Shown here in pieces: positions 1 to 7,922 of a stretch of DNA of 46,955 bases. The stretch covers positions 1 through 46,955 of the forward strand of contig PAZF01000018.1 in assembly GCA_002715505.1 (NCBI GenBank), read 5' to 3'. The position numbers and the translations under genes were made by a program. The DNA comes from Candidatus Pelagibacterales bacterium. GTDB lineage: Bacteria > Pseudomonadota > Alphaproteobacteria > TMED109. The notes beneath the pieces are model-generated. The model was not told the DNA's origin, did no database searches, and was given only the letters and a program-made list of their open reading frames with translations. The stretch's first letter is position 1, and each line of letters starts with the position of its first letter.

Positions 1-1500
1 ATCAAATGGAATACCATTTTTATTACATGTTATATTTGCTCGACATAAACTTTCTGCAGCTAAATTTCCTTTTACATTAAATGGTCTCAAATCAACTAAC
101 ATTAAATGTGTGTCAGTACCACCAGAGTAAATTTTAAATCTATTGTTTTTTAGAGTCTCAGCCAATATTTTTGCATTTGCTAAAACATTTTTTATGTAAG
201 TTTGAAATTCTGGTTTTAAAGCTTCAAAAAATCCAGCTGCTTTAGCTGCAATAACGTGCATTAATGGTCCCCCTTGCATTCCTGGGAAGACCGCTTTATC
301 TATTTTTTTTCCTAGTTCTTCATTGTTACTTACTATAACTCCTCCCCTTGGACCTCTTAAAGTTTTATGAGTAGTAGAAGTACAAACATCTGCAAAAGGT
401 AGAGGGTCTGGATAACAGCCACTAGCGATTAACCCAGAATAATGCGCCATATCCACCAATAAAAAGGAATTTACTTCATCGGCAATTTCTCGAAATAATT
501 TAAAGTCAATTTTTGATGAGTATGCTGAAGCTCCAGCAATAATTAGTTTAGGACGATTTTTTTTAGCTAATGTTCTAACTTCGTCATAATCTATTATACC
601 ATCACTTTTTCTAACACCATAAGTTAAAGATTGAAAATACTTACCAGATTGATTTGGAGCTGCTCCATGAGTCAAATGTCCTCCTGCTGACAATGACATT
701 CCTAAAATAGGATCTCCTGGCGATAATAGTGCTAGATAAACAGCCTGATTAGCTTGGGATCCTGAATTTGGTTGAACATTAGCCCATTTACATGAAAATA
801 ATTTTTTTAATCTTTCAATAGCCAATTTTTCTATTACATCTACAAACTCACATCCTCCATAGTATCTTTTTCCTGGATAACCTTCAGCGTATTTATTTGT
901 AAGAACAGATCCTTGATAACTCATTATAGCCTTAGATGTAAAATTTTCTGAAGCAATTAATTCTACAGTATTTTGTTGTCTATCTAATTCATTAAAGAGA
1001 GCGCTTGTGAGTTCCTCATCTTCTAAATTAGCTCTTTTTATGTTAGAAAATTTATTGTCTAACTTAGCTACTCTTTTTATATGTCTATCACCTTCAAAAT
1101 CAGTATTGAGAAAAGCATTCACGCATTCCAAAGCATCTTCAAAATTAGTATGCCTTGCTCCTAATGCCAATACATTTGCATCGTTGTGCATTCTCGCTTG
1201 TGTTGCAGTTGCAACGTTATGGCATAGTGCTGCTCTTACCCCTTTAAATCTGTTTGCTGAAATAGAAATACCTATTCCTGTTCCACACAATGCTATTCCT
1301 CTATCTACATCTCCTTTAACTATCTGCTCTGCTATAGCTTTTCCAAAGTCTGGATAATCTACAGGATCAGAGTTATTAGGCCCTAAATCAAGAATTCCAA
1401 AACCTAAATTTTCTAAGTTCAGTCTTATCTTCTGCTTTAGCTCATAACCTGCATGATCTGAAGTAATAGCTACTTTTAATTTTGATATATTATTTTTCAT
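1..1500 (-). CDS. RpiB-GlyA fusion: ribose-5-phosphate isomerase B + serine hydroxymethyltransferase (3' end outside window)
   Basis: One uninterrupted reading frame of 500 codons begins at the ATG at 1500 and is still open at the left edge. Residues 1 to about 145 are a complete RpiB: an ITSDHAG N-terminus, the active-site CGTGIGISI and the [13 protein letters not shown] segment. This enzyme interconverts ribulose-5-P and ribose-5-P. After a short linker, GlyA begins (about residue 155 on): [24 protein letters not shown], the PLP-lysine motif TTHKT and NKNGIPFD. GlyA makes glycine and methylene-THF from serine and THF. About 90 residues of the usual GlyA C-terminus lie outside the window. 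Every 60-base line of 301-1020 was translated and no stop or frameshift separates the domains. The gene lies 42 nt downstream of agcS. In other Alphaproteobacteria I recall rpiB and glyA as adjacent separate genes. Fusion by a sequencing indel is possible but not suggested by the clean linker. Confidence 0.93.
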   Translation of the reverse strand, partial: MKNNISKLKVAITSDHAGYELKQKIRLNLENLGFGILDLGPNNSDPVDYPDFGKAIAEQIVKGDVDRGIALCGTGIGISISANRFKGVRAALCHNVATATQARMHNDANVLALGARHTNFEDALECVNAFLNTDFEGDRHIKRVAKLDNKFSNIKRANLEDEELTSALFNELDRQQNTVELIASENFTSKAIMSYQGSVLTNKYAEGYPGKRYYGGCEFVDVIEKLAIERLKKLFSCKWANVQPNSGSQANQAVYLALLSPGDPILGMSLSAGGHLTHGAAPNQSGKYFQSLTYGVRKSDGIIDYDEVRTLAKKNRPKLIIAGASAYSSKIDFKLFREIADEVNSFLLVDMAHYSGLIASGCYPDPLPFADVCTSTTHKTLRGPRGGVIVSNNEELGKKIDKAVFPGMQGGPLMHVIAAKAAGFFEALKPEFQTYIKNVLANAKILAETLKNNRFKIYSGGTDTHLMLVDLRPFNVKGNLAAESLCRANITCNKNGIPFD

Positions 1501-1542
1501 GAACTAACTTTAATTTATAAACATTAAAAAAAATATCAATAT

Positions 1543-3042
1543 TTATTCGCTAGATTTTATTCTTTTATAATCAATTAATTCTTCTTTTACCTTAGAAATA
1601 AGCAAATAGACTCCAATTATATTAAATAATGCCATTAAAAATATCATTGAGTCTGAAAGGTCAATTACTGAACCTAAATTCAGGCTAGACCCAATTATTA
1701 CAAAAAAACAAAATATTATTTTAAAAACATTCTCTTTATTTTTACTTTTACCAAACAAATAGGTCCAAGATTTCAAACCATAATAAGACCAAGATATCAT
1801 TGTTGAAAAAGCAAAAAGAATTGCTGATATTGCTAACACATATGGAAACCAAGCTATATCTTTAGCAAAAGCTTTCGATGTTAATTCTATACCTCCATAA
1901 CCTTCTGTATTAAGGTGCATGCCAGTAATAATGATAACTAATGCTGTCATTGTACAAATTACAACAGTGTCAATGAATGGCTCTAAAAGTGCCACATACC
2001 CTTCAGTAATAGGATAATTAGTTCTGACGGCAGAATGTGCAATAGGAGCTGAACCTAATCCTGCTTCATTAGAAAATGCCGCTCTTTTAAAACCCTGAAT
2101 TAATACACCAATTAATCCTCCTGCAATTCCTTCTCCAGTAAATGCTCCAATAAATATCAGATTAAATGCCTCGCCTATAAATTCAAAATTTATGAATATG
2201 ATTATTAAAGCACATAATATATAAATTGCAGCCATTAGAGGAACAAGTTTTTCAGTTACTTTAGCTATGCTTTTAATTCCACCAATTATAACAGTTCCTA
2301 AAAGGATTGCTAATATTAAACCATATAACCAAGCATTATCATAAAAAAATGACTCATCTCCCCCTGTGATACCTAAAAATTGTTGATAGGATTGATTGGC
2401 TTGAAACATATTTCCTCCTCCTAAGGCCCCTCCTATACAACAGATAGAAAACATTATTGCTAAAAATTTACCTAATCTAGCTAATCCTATTTCTTTTAAT
2501 CCTCTAGATAAATAGTACATTGGTCCTCCTGAAACAGACCCATCACTATTTATAATTCTATATTTTACACCTAAAGTGCATTCACAAAACTTTAATGACA
2601 TACCTAAAAACCCTGCTAGTATCATCCAAAAAGTTGCACCAGGACCTCCTAAACTAACTGCAATTGCAACACCCGCAATATTTCCTAAGCCTACAGTAGC
2701 GGCAGTAGCCGTCCATAGAGCTTGCCTGTGAGATACCTCTCCAGGTGCCTTTTTTTCTTCTCTTTTAGAAGTTAAAAATTTTAAAGCTATACCAAAGCCC
2801 CTAATGTTTATAAATCCAAAATAAAAAGTACAAAATAATGAAGCAATTATAAGCCACCCTAATATTAAGGGAAAACTATACTCTCCCATACTAACTGAAT
2901 AAAAAACAAAGCTTGCAACTTTATTAGAAATTGGTGATAAGATTTCATTAACATTTTCGTCAATTGAAGAACTATTTAAAAAGAAAGTATAAAAGTAAGA
3001 AGTAATTATAATTAGTGTTGTATACAAAGTTTTAATTTTCAT
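1543..3042 (-). CDS. AgcS-family Na+/H+:alanine-glycine symporter
   Basis: A 499-residue polytopic inner-membrane protein of the amino acid carrier (AGCS, TC 2.A.25) family. Recognisable segments are the ATAATVGLGNIAGVA transmembrane motif, SGGPMYYLSRGL, GGALGGGNMFQANQ and FKRAAFSNEAGLGSAPIAH, in the order normal for the family. About ten hydrophobic segments can be seen and the length is typical. The family co-transports alanine and/or glycine with sodium. The start ATG overlaps the end of the ALA synthase gene by 4 nt (3039-3042), so the two are translationally coupled. The RpiB-GlyA fusion follows. With a glycine-consuming enzyme upstream and a glycine-making enzyme downstream, glycine is a plausible substrate (inference; alanine or D-alanine is equally allowed by family membership). 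Confidence 0.93.
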   Translation of the reverse strand: MKIKTLYTTLIIITSYFYTFFLNSSSIDENVNEILSPISNKVASFVFYSVSMGEYSFPLILGWLIIASLFCTFYFGFINIRGFGIALKFLTSKREEKKAPGEVSHRQALWTATAATVGLGNIAGVAIAVSLGGPGATFWMILAGFLGMSLKFCECTLGVKYRIINSDGSVSGGPMYYLSRGLKEIGLARLGKFLAIMFSICCIGGALGGGNMFQANQSYQQFLGITGGDESFFYDNAWLYGLILAILLGTVIIGGIKSIAKVTEKLVPLMAAIYILCALIIIFINFEFIGEAFNLIFIGAFTGEGIAGGLIGVLIQGFKRAAFSNEAGLGSAPIAHSAVRTNYPITEGYVALLEPFIDTVVICTMTALVIIITGMHLNTEGYGGIELTSKAFAKDIAWFPYVLAISAILFAFSTMISWSYYGLKSWTYLFGKSKNKENVFKIIFCFFVIIGSSLNLGSVIDLSDSMIFLMALFNIIGVYLLISKVKEELIDYKRIKSSE

Positions 3043-4262
3043 GCTGCTATATTTCCTATATTAAGATTTTTCCAAACTTTTTTTAGTGACTCAACTAGGT
3101 TATTCACCATATCTTCTGTGTGTAAAGGTGTAGGAGTAATTCTTAATCTTTCAGTACCTTTAGGAACGGTAGGATAATTGATTGGTTGAACATAAAGTTT
3201 ATATTTAGATAGTAGTAAATCAGAAGCTCTTTTACAAAGCACTGGATCTCCAATTTGCACAGGAACTATATGACTAGGATTATCAATTATGGGTATATCT
3301 TCCTCTAATAATTTTCTTTTTAAAAAATTTACAATATGCTTATGCTTTTTTCTTTCTTCCCCACTTTTCTTAAGGTACTTAACTGAAGCTAATCCTCCAG
3401 CTACTATAGTAGGAGGCAAGGAAGTAGTAAAAATAAATCCAGAGGAATAAGATCTTATTGTATCAACTAAGTATTTGCTTCCTGTTATATAACCTCCCAT
3501 AACTCCATAGGCTTTCGCTAAAGTTCCTTCGATAATGTCTATTTCATTTTTAATATTTAATTCTTCAGATATTCCTCCGCCTTGATATCCATACATACCT
3601 ACTGCATGCACTTCGTCTAAATAAGTTAAGGCATTATTTTCTTTTGCTATACTGCTTATTCCCTTAATAGGGGCTATATCTCCATCCATCGAATAAACAG
3701 ACTCAAAAGCTATAATTTTAGGGATGTTTTTATCATATTTTTTTATTTTATAATTCAAATCGTCTATATCATTATGCTTGAATATAACCTTTGTAGCTCC
3801 ACTTGATCTGATTCCTTGTATCATGGAAGAATGATTTAGTTCATCGGAAAAAACAATACATCCTTTTAATGATGATGCTAAGGTTGATAAAGTTGCTTCA
3901 TTAGAAATATATCCTGATGTAAATAGCAAAGCAGCTTCCTTAGCATGAAGTAAAGCTAGTTCTTTTTCCAATTCGACATGATAATGCGTCGTACCAGATA
4001 TGTTTCTAGTTCCGCCAGAACCAGCTCCACACTTTTCTAAAGCCTCTTTCATTGCATCTAAAACTTTACGGTGTTGTCCCATACCCAAATAATCATTACT
4101 ACACCAAACTGTAATATCTTCTGGAACTGATTTTCCTTCTTCAAACCATGAAGCATTTGGAAAGTTTCTAGACTTTCTAAGGATATCAATAAAAACTCTG
4201 TATCTTCCTTCGCTTTTAATTCCTTGAATTATGTTTTTAAAATAATTTTGATAATTAAACAT
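3039..4262 (-). CDS. hemA: 5-aminolevulinate synthase
   Basis: This PLP enzyme condenses glycine with succinyl-CoA to 5-aminolevulinate, the first step of haem synthesis in Alphaproteobacteria. The 407 residues match the usual length. Visible motifs are the N-terminal YFKNIIQGIKSEGRYRVF, the substrate-binding WCSNDYLGMGQH, GAGSGGTRNISGTTHYH, the PLP-site YLDEVHAVGMYG and the lysine-containing GTLAKAYGVMGGY, with RLRITPTP near the C-terminus. That combination separates ALA synthase from the related KBL and BioF enzymes. It ends inside the agcS start (4-nt overlap) and begins 9 nt after the upstream SDR, so it appears to be inside a multi-gene minus-strand transcript and not preceded by its own promoter. 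Confidence 0.95.
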   Translation of the reverse strand: MFNYQNYFKNIIQGIKSEGRYRVFIDILRKSRNFPNASWFEEGKSVPEDITVWCSNDYLGMGQHRKVLDAMKEALEKCGAGSGGTRNISGTTHYHVELEKELALLHAKEAALLFTSGYISNEATLSTLASSLKGCIVFSDELNHSSMIQGIRSSGATKVIFKHNDIDDLNYKIKKYDKNIPKIIAFESVYSMDGDIAPIKGISSIAKENNALTYLDEVHAVGMYGYQGGGISEELNIKNEIDIIEGTLAKAYGVMGGYITGSKYLVDTIRSYSSGFIFTTSLPPTIVAGGLASVKYLKKSGEERKKHKHIVNFLKRKLLEEDIPIIDNPSHIVPVQIGDPVLCKRASDLLLSKYKLYVQPINYPTVPKGTERLRITPTPLHTEDMVNNLVESLKKVWKNLNIGNIAA

Positions 4263-4271
4263 TTTTGTATA

Positions 4272-5009
4272 CTAATTTATTGAAAACCCACCGTCTACTA
4301 AAATTGTTGCGCCTGTGATGTAAGAAGCCAAACTAGATGATAAAAATATAACCACATGTGCTACCTCTTCAGGTTTGCCTAACCTATTTAGTGGAATTCT
4401 TCGAATATAGCTCTTATAATCAGAAATATCTTTCTTTAAAATGTTATTAGTCTTTCCTTCTATCCACCCTGGTGCAATACAATTTACTCTGACATTATGA
4501 GCAGCCCAACATGTTGCCATTGACTTAGTTAATGTTTCAATACCTGACTTAGTTGAAGCATATCCAGGAGCTGAAGAATTTGCCAATCTAGTATTAACAG
4601 ATGTTAAATTTATAATACTACCTCTGCTAATTGCTAATTTTGGAAGCATGGTATGACAAATTCTCAAAGTTCCCATTAGATTTACATTAACCACATCTGT
4701 AAAATTTTCAATTCTAAATTCTACTCCTCCCTTAATTAAAGATGCGCAATTGATTAGAATATCGAGTTTATTTATTTTTTTTTCTAAGTTTTCTATTGAT
4801 ATTTCGTTAGTTACATCTAGTAATTCAACATTAATATTTTTTTTTTTATTGTTACTTTTAAAGTCCTCTAAACTTTTTTTTGTTTTGCATGTCACTATTA
4901 TCTCAGCACCCAAATCTGAAAACAAAGAAGCTGCATGATAACCTATTCCTTGGCTACCTCCAGTAATCAATACACTTTTGTTGCTAAAATTGAACTTAAA
5001 ATTATTCAT
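4272..5009 (-). CDS. SDR-family NAD(P)-dependent oxidoreductase
   Basis: A 245-residue classical short-chain dehydrogenase. It shows the nucleotide-binding TGGSQGIG near residue 17, the LINCAS (NAG-like) motif, the catalytic serine region INLTSVN and YASTKSG carrying the Tyr/Lys pair. The C-terminus SYITGATILVDGGF is the standard end of sugar or hydroxyacid-type SDRs. The substrate cannot be read from sequence. Its start overlaps the end of the D-2-hydroxyacid dehydrogenase gene by 4 nt. With an FAH-family hydrolase two genes upstream, an organic or sugar-acid catabolic step is likely (inference). Confidence 0.88.
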   Translation of the reverse strand: MNNFKFNFSNKSVLITGGSQGIGYHAASLFSDLGAEIIVTCKTKKSLEDFKSNNKKKNINVELLDVTNEISIENLEKKINKLDILINCASLIKGGVEFRIENFTDVVNVNLMGTLRICHTMLPKLAISRGSIINLTSVNTRLANSSAPGYASTKSGIETLTKSMATCWAAHNVRVNCIAPGWIEGKTNNILKKDISDYKSYIRRIPLNRLGKPEEVAHVVIFLSSSLASYITGATILVDGGFSIN

Positions 5010-5977
5010 TTAAATCCTTTATTAACTAAATTATCTAAAGTACCCTTTAAAAAAAAGTTTTTAAGGTTATTGCATGCTAATTGCATCATTTTCGTTCTTG
5101 CAATTACTGTAGCACTGCCAGCATGTGGCATTAAAACTACATTATTTAGCGTAAGAAGTTTTTTTTCTACCTTTGGCTCATTTTCAAAAACATCTAGTGC
5201 TGCTCCTGCTATTTGGTTTTTTTTCAGAGCGTCGACCAAATCAGTTTCTTTTATTATTTTTCCTCTAGCCATATTAATTATATAAGAGTCTTTTCTCATT
5301 TTTTTAAATTCTTTTTTCGTAAATAAATGTTTACTTTCTTTAGTTAAAGGAAGCAGTAAAACTATAAATTTACAACGAGAAATGAGATCATCAAAATTTA
5401 AATACTTAACTTTATATTTTTTTTCAGTACTGTTATTTAATATATTTCTATTGTGATAAAAAACTTCTAAACCGAAAGATCTTGCCCTTAATGCTACTTC
5501 TTTTCCAATATTACCCAATCCTATAATTCCTATCTTCTCCGACTGTAAACTTTCACCCCAGAAAAGATCCCAAGAATTTCCTTTCCATTTTCTGTCTTTA
5601 ACAAACTTATTACCTAAACAAATTTTTCTTACAACTGAAAGAATCAAACCTAACGTAAGGTCTGCTACTGCACCATTCATTAAATTAGGAGTGTTAAATA
5701 CAGCAACACCACTTTTCGTTGCAGCATCAATATCAATATTATCATATCCTACTCCAACATTTGAAATAGCTTTTAAGCTGTTTTTATTAGCTTTAATAAA
5801 ATTTTTATTAATAACGTTACCTTGAGAAATAATTCCATTAAAACCTTTTGCTTTTATAAAAAATTCGTCTTCATTTAATACTATATTTTTTGAATGATGA
5901 ATTTTTAACAAAAAATTTTTTTTAAGAATCTCTAATTCTTTTTTAGGGAGTCTACAATGTACAAATATTTTATTCAA
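5006..5977 (-). CDS. D-2-hydroxyacid dehydrogenase (glyoxylate/hydroxypyruvate reductase type)
   Basis: A 323-residue NAD(P)-dependent dehydrogenase of the D-isomer 2-hydroxyacid family. It has the ISNVGVGYDNIDIDAA substrate-loop motif and the Rossmann GLGNIGKEVALRARSFG. The catalytic set is Arg in INMARGKIIKE, Glu in FENEP and His in MPHAGSAT. It reduces 2-oxoacids such as glyoxylate or hydroxypyruvate, or runs in reverse. It is 12 nt downstream of the FAH-family gene and overlaps the following SDR by 4 nt. A glyoxylate/hydroxypyruvate reductase role would fit the glycine/serine neighbourhood (inference). GyaR, GhrB and phosphite-dehydrogenase-like relatives cannot be separated by eye. Confidence 0.88.
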   Translation of the reverse strand: MNKIFVHCRLPKKELEILKKNFLLKIHHSKNIVLNEDEFFIKAKGFNGIISQGNVINKNFIKANKNSLKAISNVGVGYDNIDIDAATKSGVAVFNTPNLMNGAVADLTLGLILSVVRKICLGNKFVKDRKWKGNSWDLFWGESLQSEKIGIIGLGNIGKEVALRARSFGLEVFYHNRNILNNSTEKKYKVKYLNFDDLISRCKFIVLLLPLTKESKHLFTKKEFKKMRKDSYIINMARGKIIKETDLVDALKKNQIAGAALDVFENEPKVEKKLLTLNNVVLMPHAGSATVIARTKMMQLACNNLKNFFLKGTLDNLVNKGFK

Positions 5978-5989
5978 TTGCGAAAAAAT

Positions 5990-6880
5990 TTATTTTTTCC
6001 AGCTCACTACTGACTGAGTTTGTTCTCCTAGCCCGTCTATTCCCAAATTCATTACATCACCCTTTTTAAGGTATCTGGGAGGCTTCATGCCCATTCCTAC
6101 ACCAGGAGGTGTTCCTGTTGCTATAATATCACCAGGAAAAAGTGTCATGAAATGACTAACATAAGAAACTAATTGTTTTATATTAAATACCATGGTTTTA
6201 GTGTTTCCATTTTGTACTTTTTTTCCATTTAATTTTAGCCATATGGATAAATTTTGAGGTCTAGAAATTTCATCCTTAGTTACTAAGTATGGTCCTACTG
6301 GACAAAAAGTGTCACATCCTTTTCCTCTTGTCCACTGACCTGCTGCCGCATCTAATTGGTATGCTCTTTCAGAAACATCATTAACAATAGTATACCCTGC
6401 TACATATTGCATTGCTTTTGTTTCACTTACAGACTTTGCTTTATCTCCTATTATTATTCCTAATTCTACCTCCCAGTCTGAACGTTTGCTTTCTATAACT
6501 TTTCCAGCACCCTTAGATTTTAGCAAAACTCCTTTTGGTAACATAACATTATCAAAGGGGCCTGTTAAAGAAGAAGTTGGCTTTAAAAAAATTATTGGTT
6601 CTTTAGGAAGTGGAGCACCAACTTCTTTGGCATGATCTACATAATTTAAGCCTATGCAAACTATTTTACCAATATTGGTTACAGGAACGCCAATTCTTGG
6701 TTTTCCTTTGACTATATTTAATTTTTTAAGATTAACTCTCTGAATCAATTTCAAAGAGCTAGAAGATATTGTCTTTCCATCAATATCTTTAACTTTAGTT
6801 GAGAGGTCTCTCAAAGATCCTTCAGCATCTATTATCCCTGGCTTTTCTCTACCTTCTTTTCCAAATCTAACTAATTTCAT
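5990..6880 (-). CDS. Fumarylacetoacetate hydrolase (FAH) family protein
   Basis: The 296 residues start MKLVRFGKEGREKPGIID, the usual opening of this FAH subgroup. The start chosen at 6880 has GGAG at 6887-6890, 6 nt upstream. An in-frame ATG nine codons earlier would place the ribosome site inside the gene and adds no family sequence. Motifs are IVCIGLNYVDHAKE, PIIFLKPTSSLTGP, the metal-binding DWEVELGIIIG and ATGTPPGVGMGM. The family hydrolyses, decarboxylates or isomerises 2-oxo/enol acids using a divalent metal; examples are acylpyruvases, ureidoglycolate lyase and 2,4-diketo-3-deoxy-sugar-acid hydrolases. First gene of the long minus-strand operon. A 16-bp palindrome covers its Shine-Dalgarno site. 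Confidence 0.9.
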   Translation of the reverse strand: MKLVRFGKEGREKPGIIDAEGSLRDLSTKVKDIDGKTISSSSLKLIQRVNLKKLNIVKGKPRIGVPVTNIGKIVCIGLNYVDHAKEVGAPLPKEPIIFLKPTSSLTGPFDNVMLPKGVLLKSKGAGKVIESKRSDWEVELGIIIGDKAKSVSETKAMQYVAGYTIVNDVSERAYQLDAAAGQWTRGKGCDTFCPVGPYLVTKDEISRPQNLSIWLKLNGKKVQNGNTKTMVFNIKQLVSYVSHFMTLFPGDIIATGTPPGVGMGMKPPRYLKKGDVMNLGIDGLGEQTQSVVSWKK

Positions 6881-6881
6881 A

Positions 6882-6897
6882 AAACACTCCAGTGTTT
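6882..6897 (-). promoter_or_regulatory. 16-bp perfect palindrome over the FAH-gene Shine-Dalgarno site
   Basis: Seven-base arms AAACACT/AGTGTTT meet at CC, and the GGAG ribosome site on the minus strand lies in the centre. It could be an operator for a dimeric repressor, or an RNA hairpin presenting the ribosome site in its loop. It is perfect over 16 bp in a spacer of 85 bp between divergent genes. Function is inferred only from position. Confidence 0.4.
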
Positions 6898-6965
6898 GAT
6901 AATTCAATAAAAACGTTTATATTACTTCAATAATTGCAAAATAACAAATATCTTTAATAATCTTA

Positions 6966-7922
6966 ATGGTTTTAAAAACAAAAATTTTAGTAAACAGTCC
7001 AAAAAATATTGCTCTCACTGCAAACCTGCTGAGAAAAAATAAAGTAGTGGGTATACCTACAGAAACAGTTTATGGCCTTGCTGGAAGAGCCGACAGAGAT
7101 GAGGTTGTTAAAAAAATATACAAAATTAAAAATCGACCATTACATAATCCTCTTATACTACATTATAAAAGTAATACAGAGGCATTGGATGATATTTTTT
7201 TTGATGATAGAGCAATTGAATTAGCAAAAAATTTTTGGCCTGGAGCACTGACTATTATTTCAAAAATTAAAAATAACTCTATCAGCAAAATTGTATATTC
7301 TAATCTTAAAACATTAGCAGTTAGAGTTCCATCTAATAGGACCATAAGAGCCTTATTAACTAGATTAGATTTTCCTCTTGCAGCACCTAGTGCTAACCGC
7401 TTTGGTAAAATTAGCCCTACATCTGCTATAGACGTTTTAGATGAGCTTAAAAATAAAATACCAGTAATATTAGATGGCGGAGTTTCTAATGTAGGAATTG
7501 AGTCTACTGTAATAGATTTATCAACCAATAAAACAAAAATTCTAAGGCATGGATCAATATCTAAAAAGGAAATTGAAAAAATATTAAACTGTAAATTAGT
7601 TATAACAAATAATAAAAAGTTTTTTAAATCTCCTGGGCAAGATCTTAATCATTACCAACCTGATGTTCCGGTTAGAATAAATGCTAAAAAACAAAAAATG
7701 AATGAAGGGTGGCTAGGTTTTGGAGAAATATTAGATTACAAACCACCATCTTTATCTTTAAGCAAAAAAAGATGTTTAAAAGAAGCATCAAAAAATTTAT
7801 ATAAAATGCTAAGAATTCTTGATAAAAAAAATATCAAAGGGATAGCTGTTCAAAAAATACCAAAAAGAGGGATAGGAATAGCATTAAACGACAGATTATA
7901 TAGGGCCTCGAAAAAGAAATGA
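6966..7922 (+). CDS. L-threonylcarbamoyladenylate synthase (Sua5/YrdC/TsaC type)
   Basis: Makes threonylcarbamoyl-AMP from threonine, bicarbonate and ATP for the t6A modification at position 37 of ANN-decoding tRNAs. The N-terminal YrdC domain (about residues 12-190) shows VGIPTETVYGLAGRA, the KxxxR-like KIKNRP, SANRFGKISPTSA and ESTVIDLS. The roughly 120-residue C-terminal extension (318 aa in total) is the Sua5 domain, so this is the long form and not short TsaC. The start ATG at 6966 has no Shine-Dalgarno site but has TAATAA ending 5 nt upstream, compatible with a leaderless message. It overlaps the next gene by 4 nt. Confidence 0.92.
   Translation: MVLKTKILVNSPKNIALTANLLRKNKVVGIPTETVYGLAGRADRDEVVKKIYKIKNRPLHNPLILHYKSNTEALDDIFFDDRAIELAKNFWPGALTIISKIKNNSISKIVYSNLKTLAVRVPSNRTIRALLTRLDFPLAAPSANRFGKISPTSAIDVLDELKNKIPVILDGGVSNVGIESTVIDLSTNKTKILRHGSISKKEIEKILNCKLVITNNKKFFKSPGQDLNHYQPDVPVRINAKKQKMNEGWLGFGEILDYKPPSLSLSKKRCLKEASKNLYKMLRILDKKNIKGIAVQKIPKRGIGIALNDRLYRASKKK

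Noticed and set aside
1007-1357. Plus-strand open frame of 116 codons
   Set aside because: It lies opposite the RpiB-GlyA fusion, whose minus-strand translation matches two enzyme families throughout; the plus-strand product is low in sense and unrecognised.
4935-5285. Plus-strand open frame of 116 codons
   Set aside because: It is a shadow of the D-2-hydroxyacid dehydrogenase and SDR genes on the minus strand.
7163-7528. Minus-strand open frame of 121 codons
   Set aside because: It lies wholly inside the Sua5-type gene, which has all its motifs on the plus strand.
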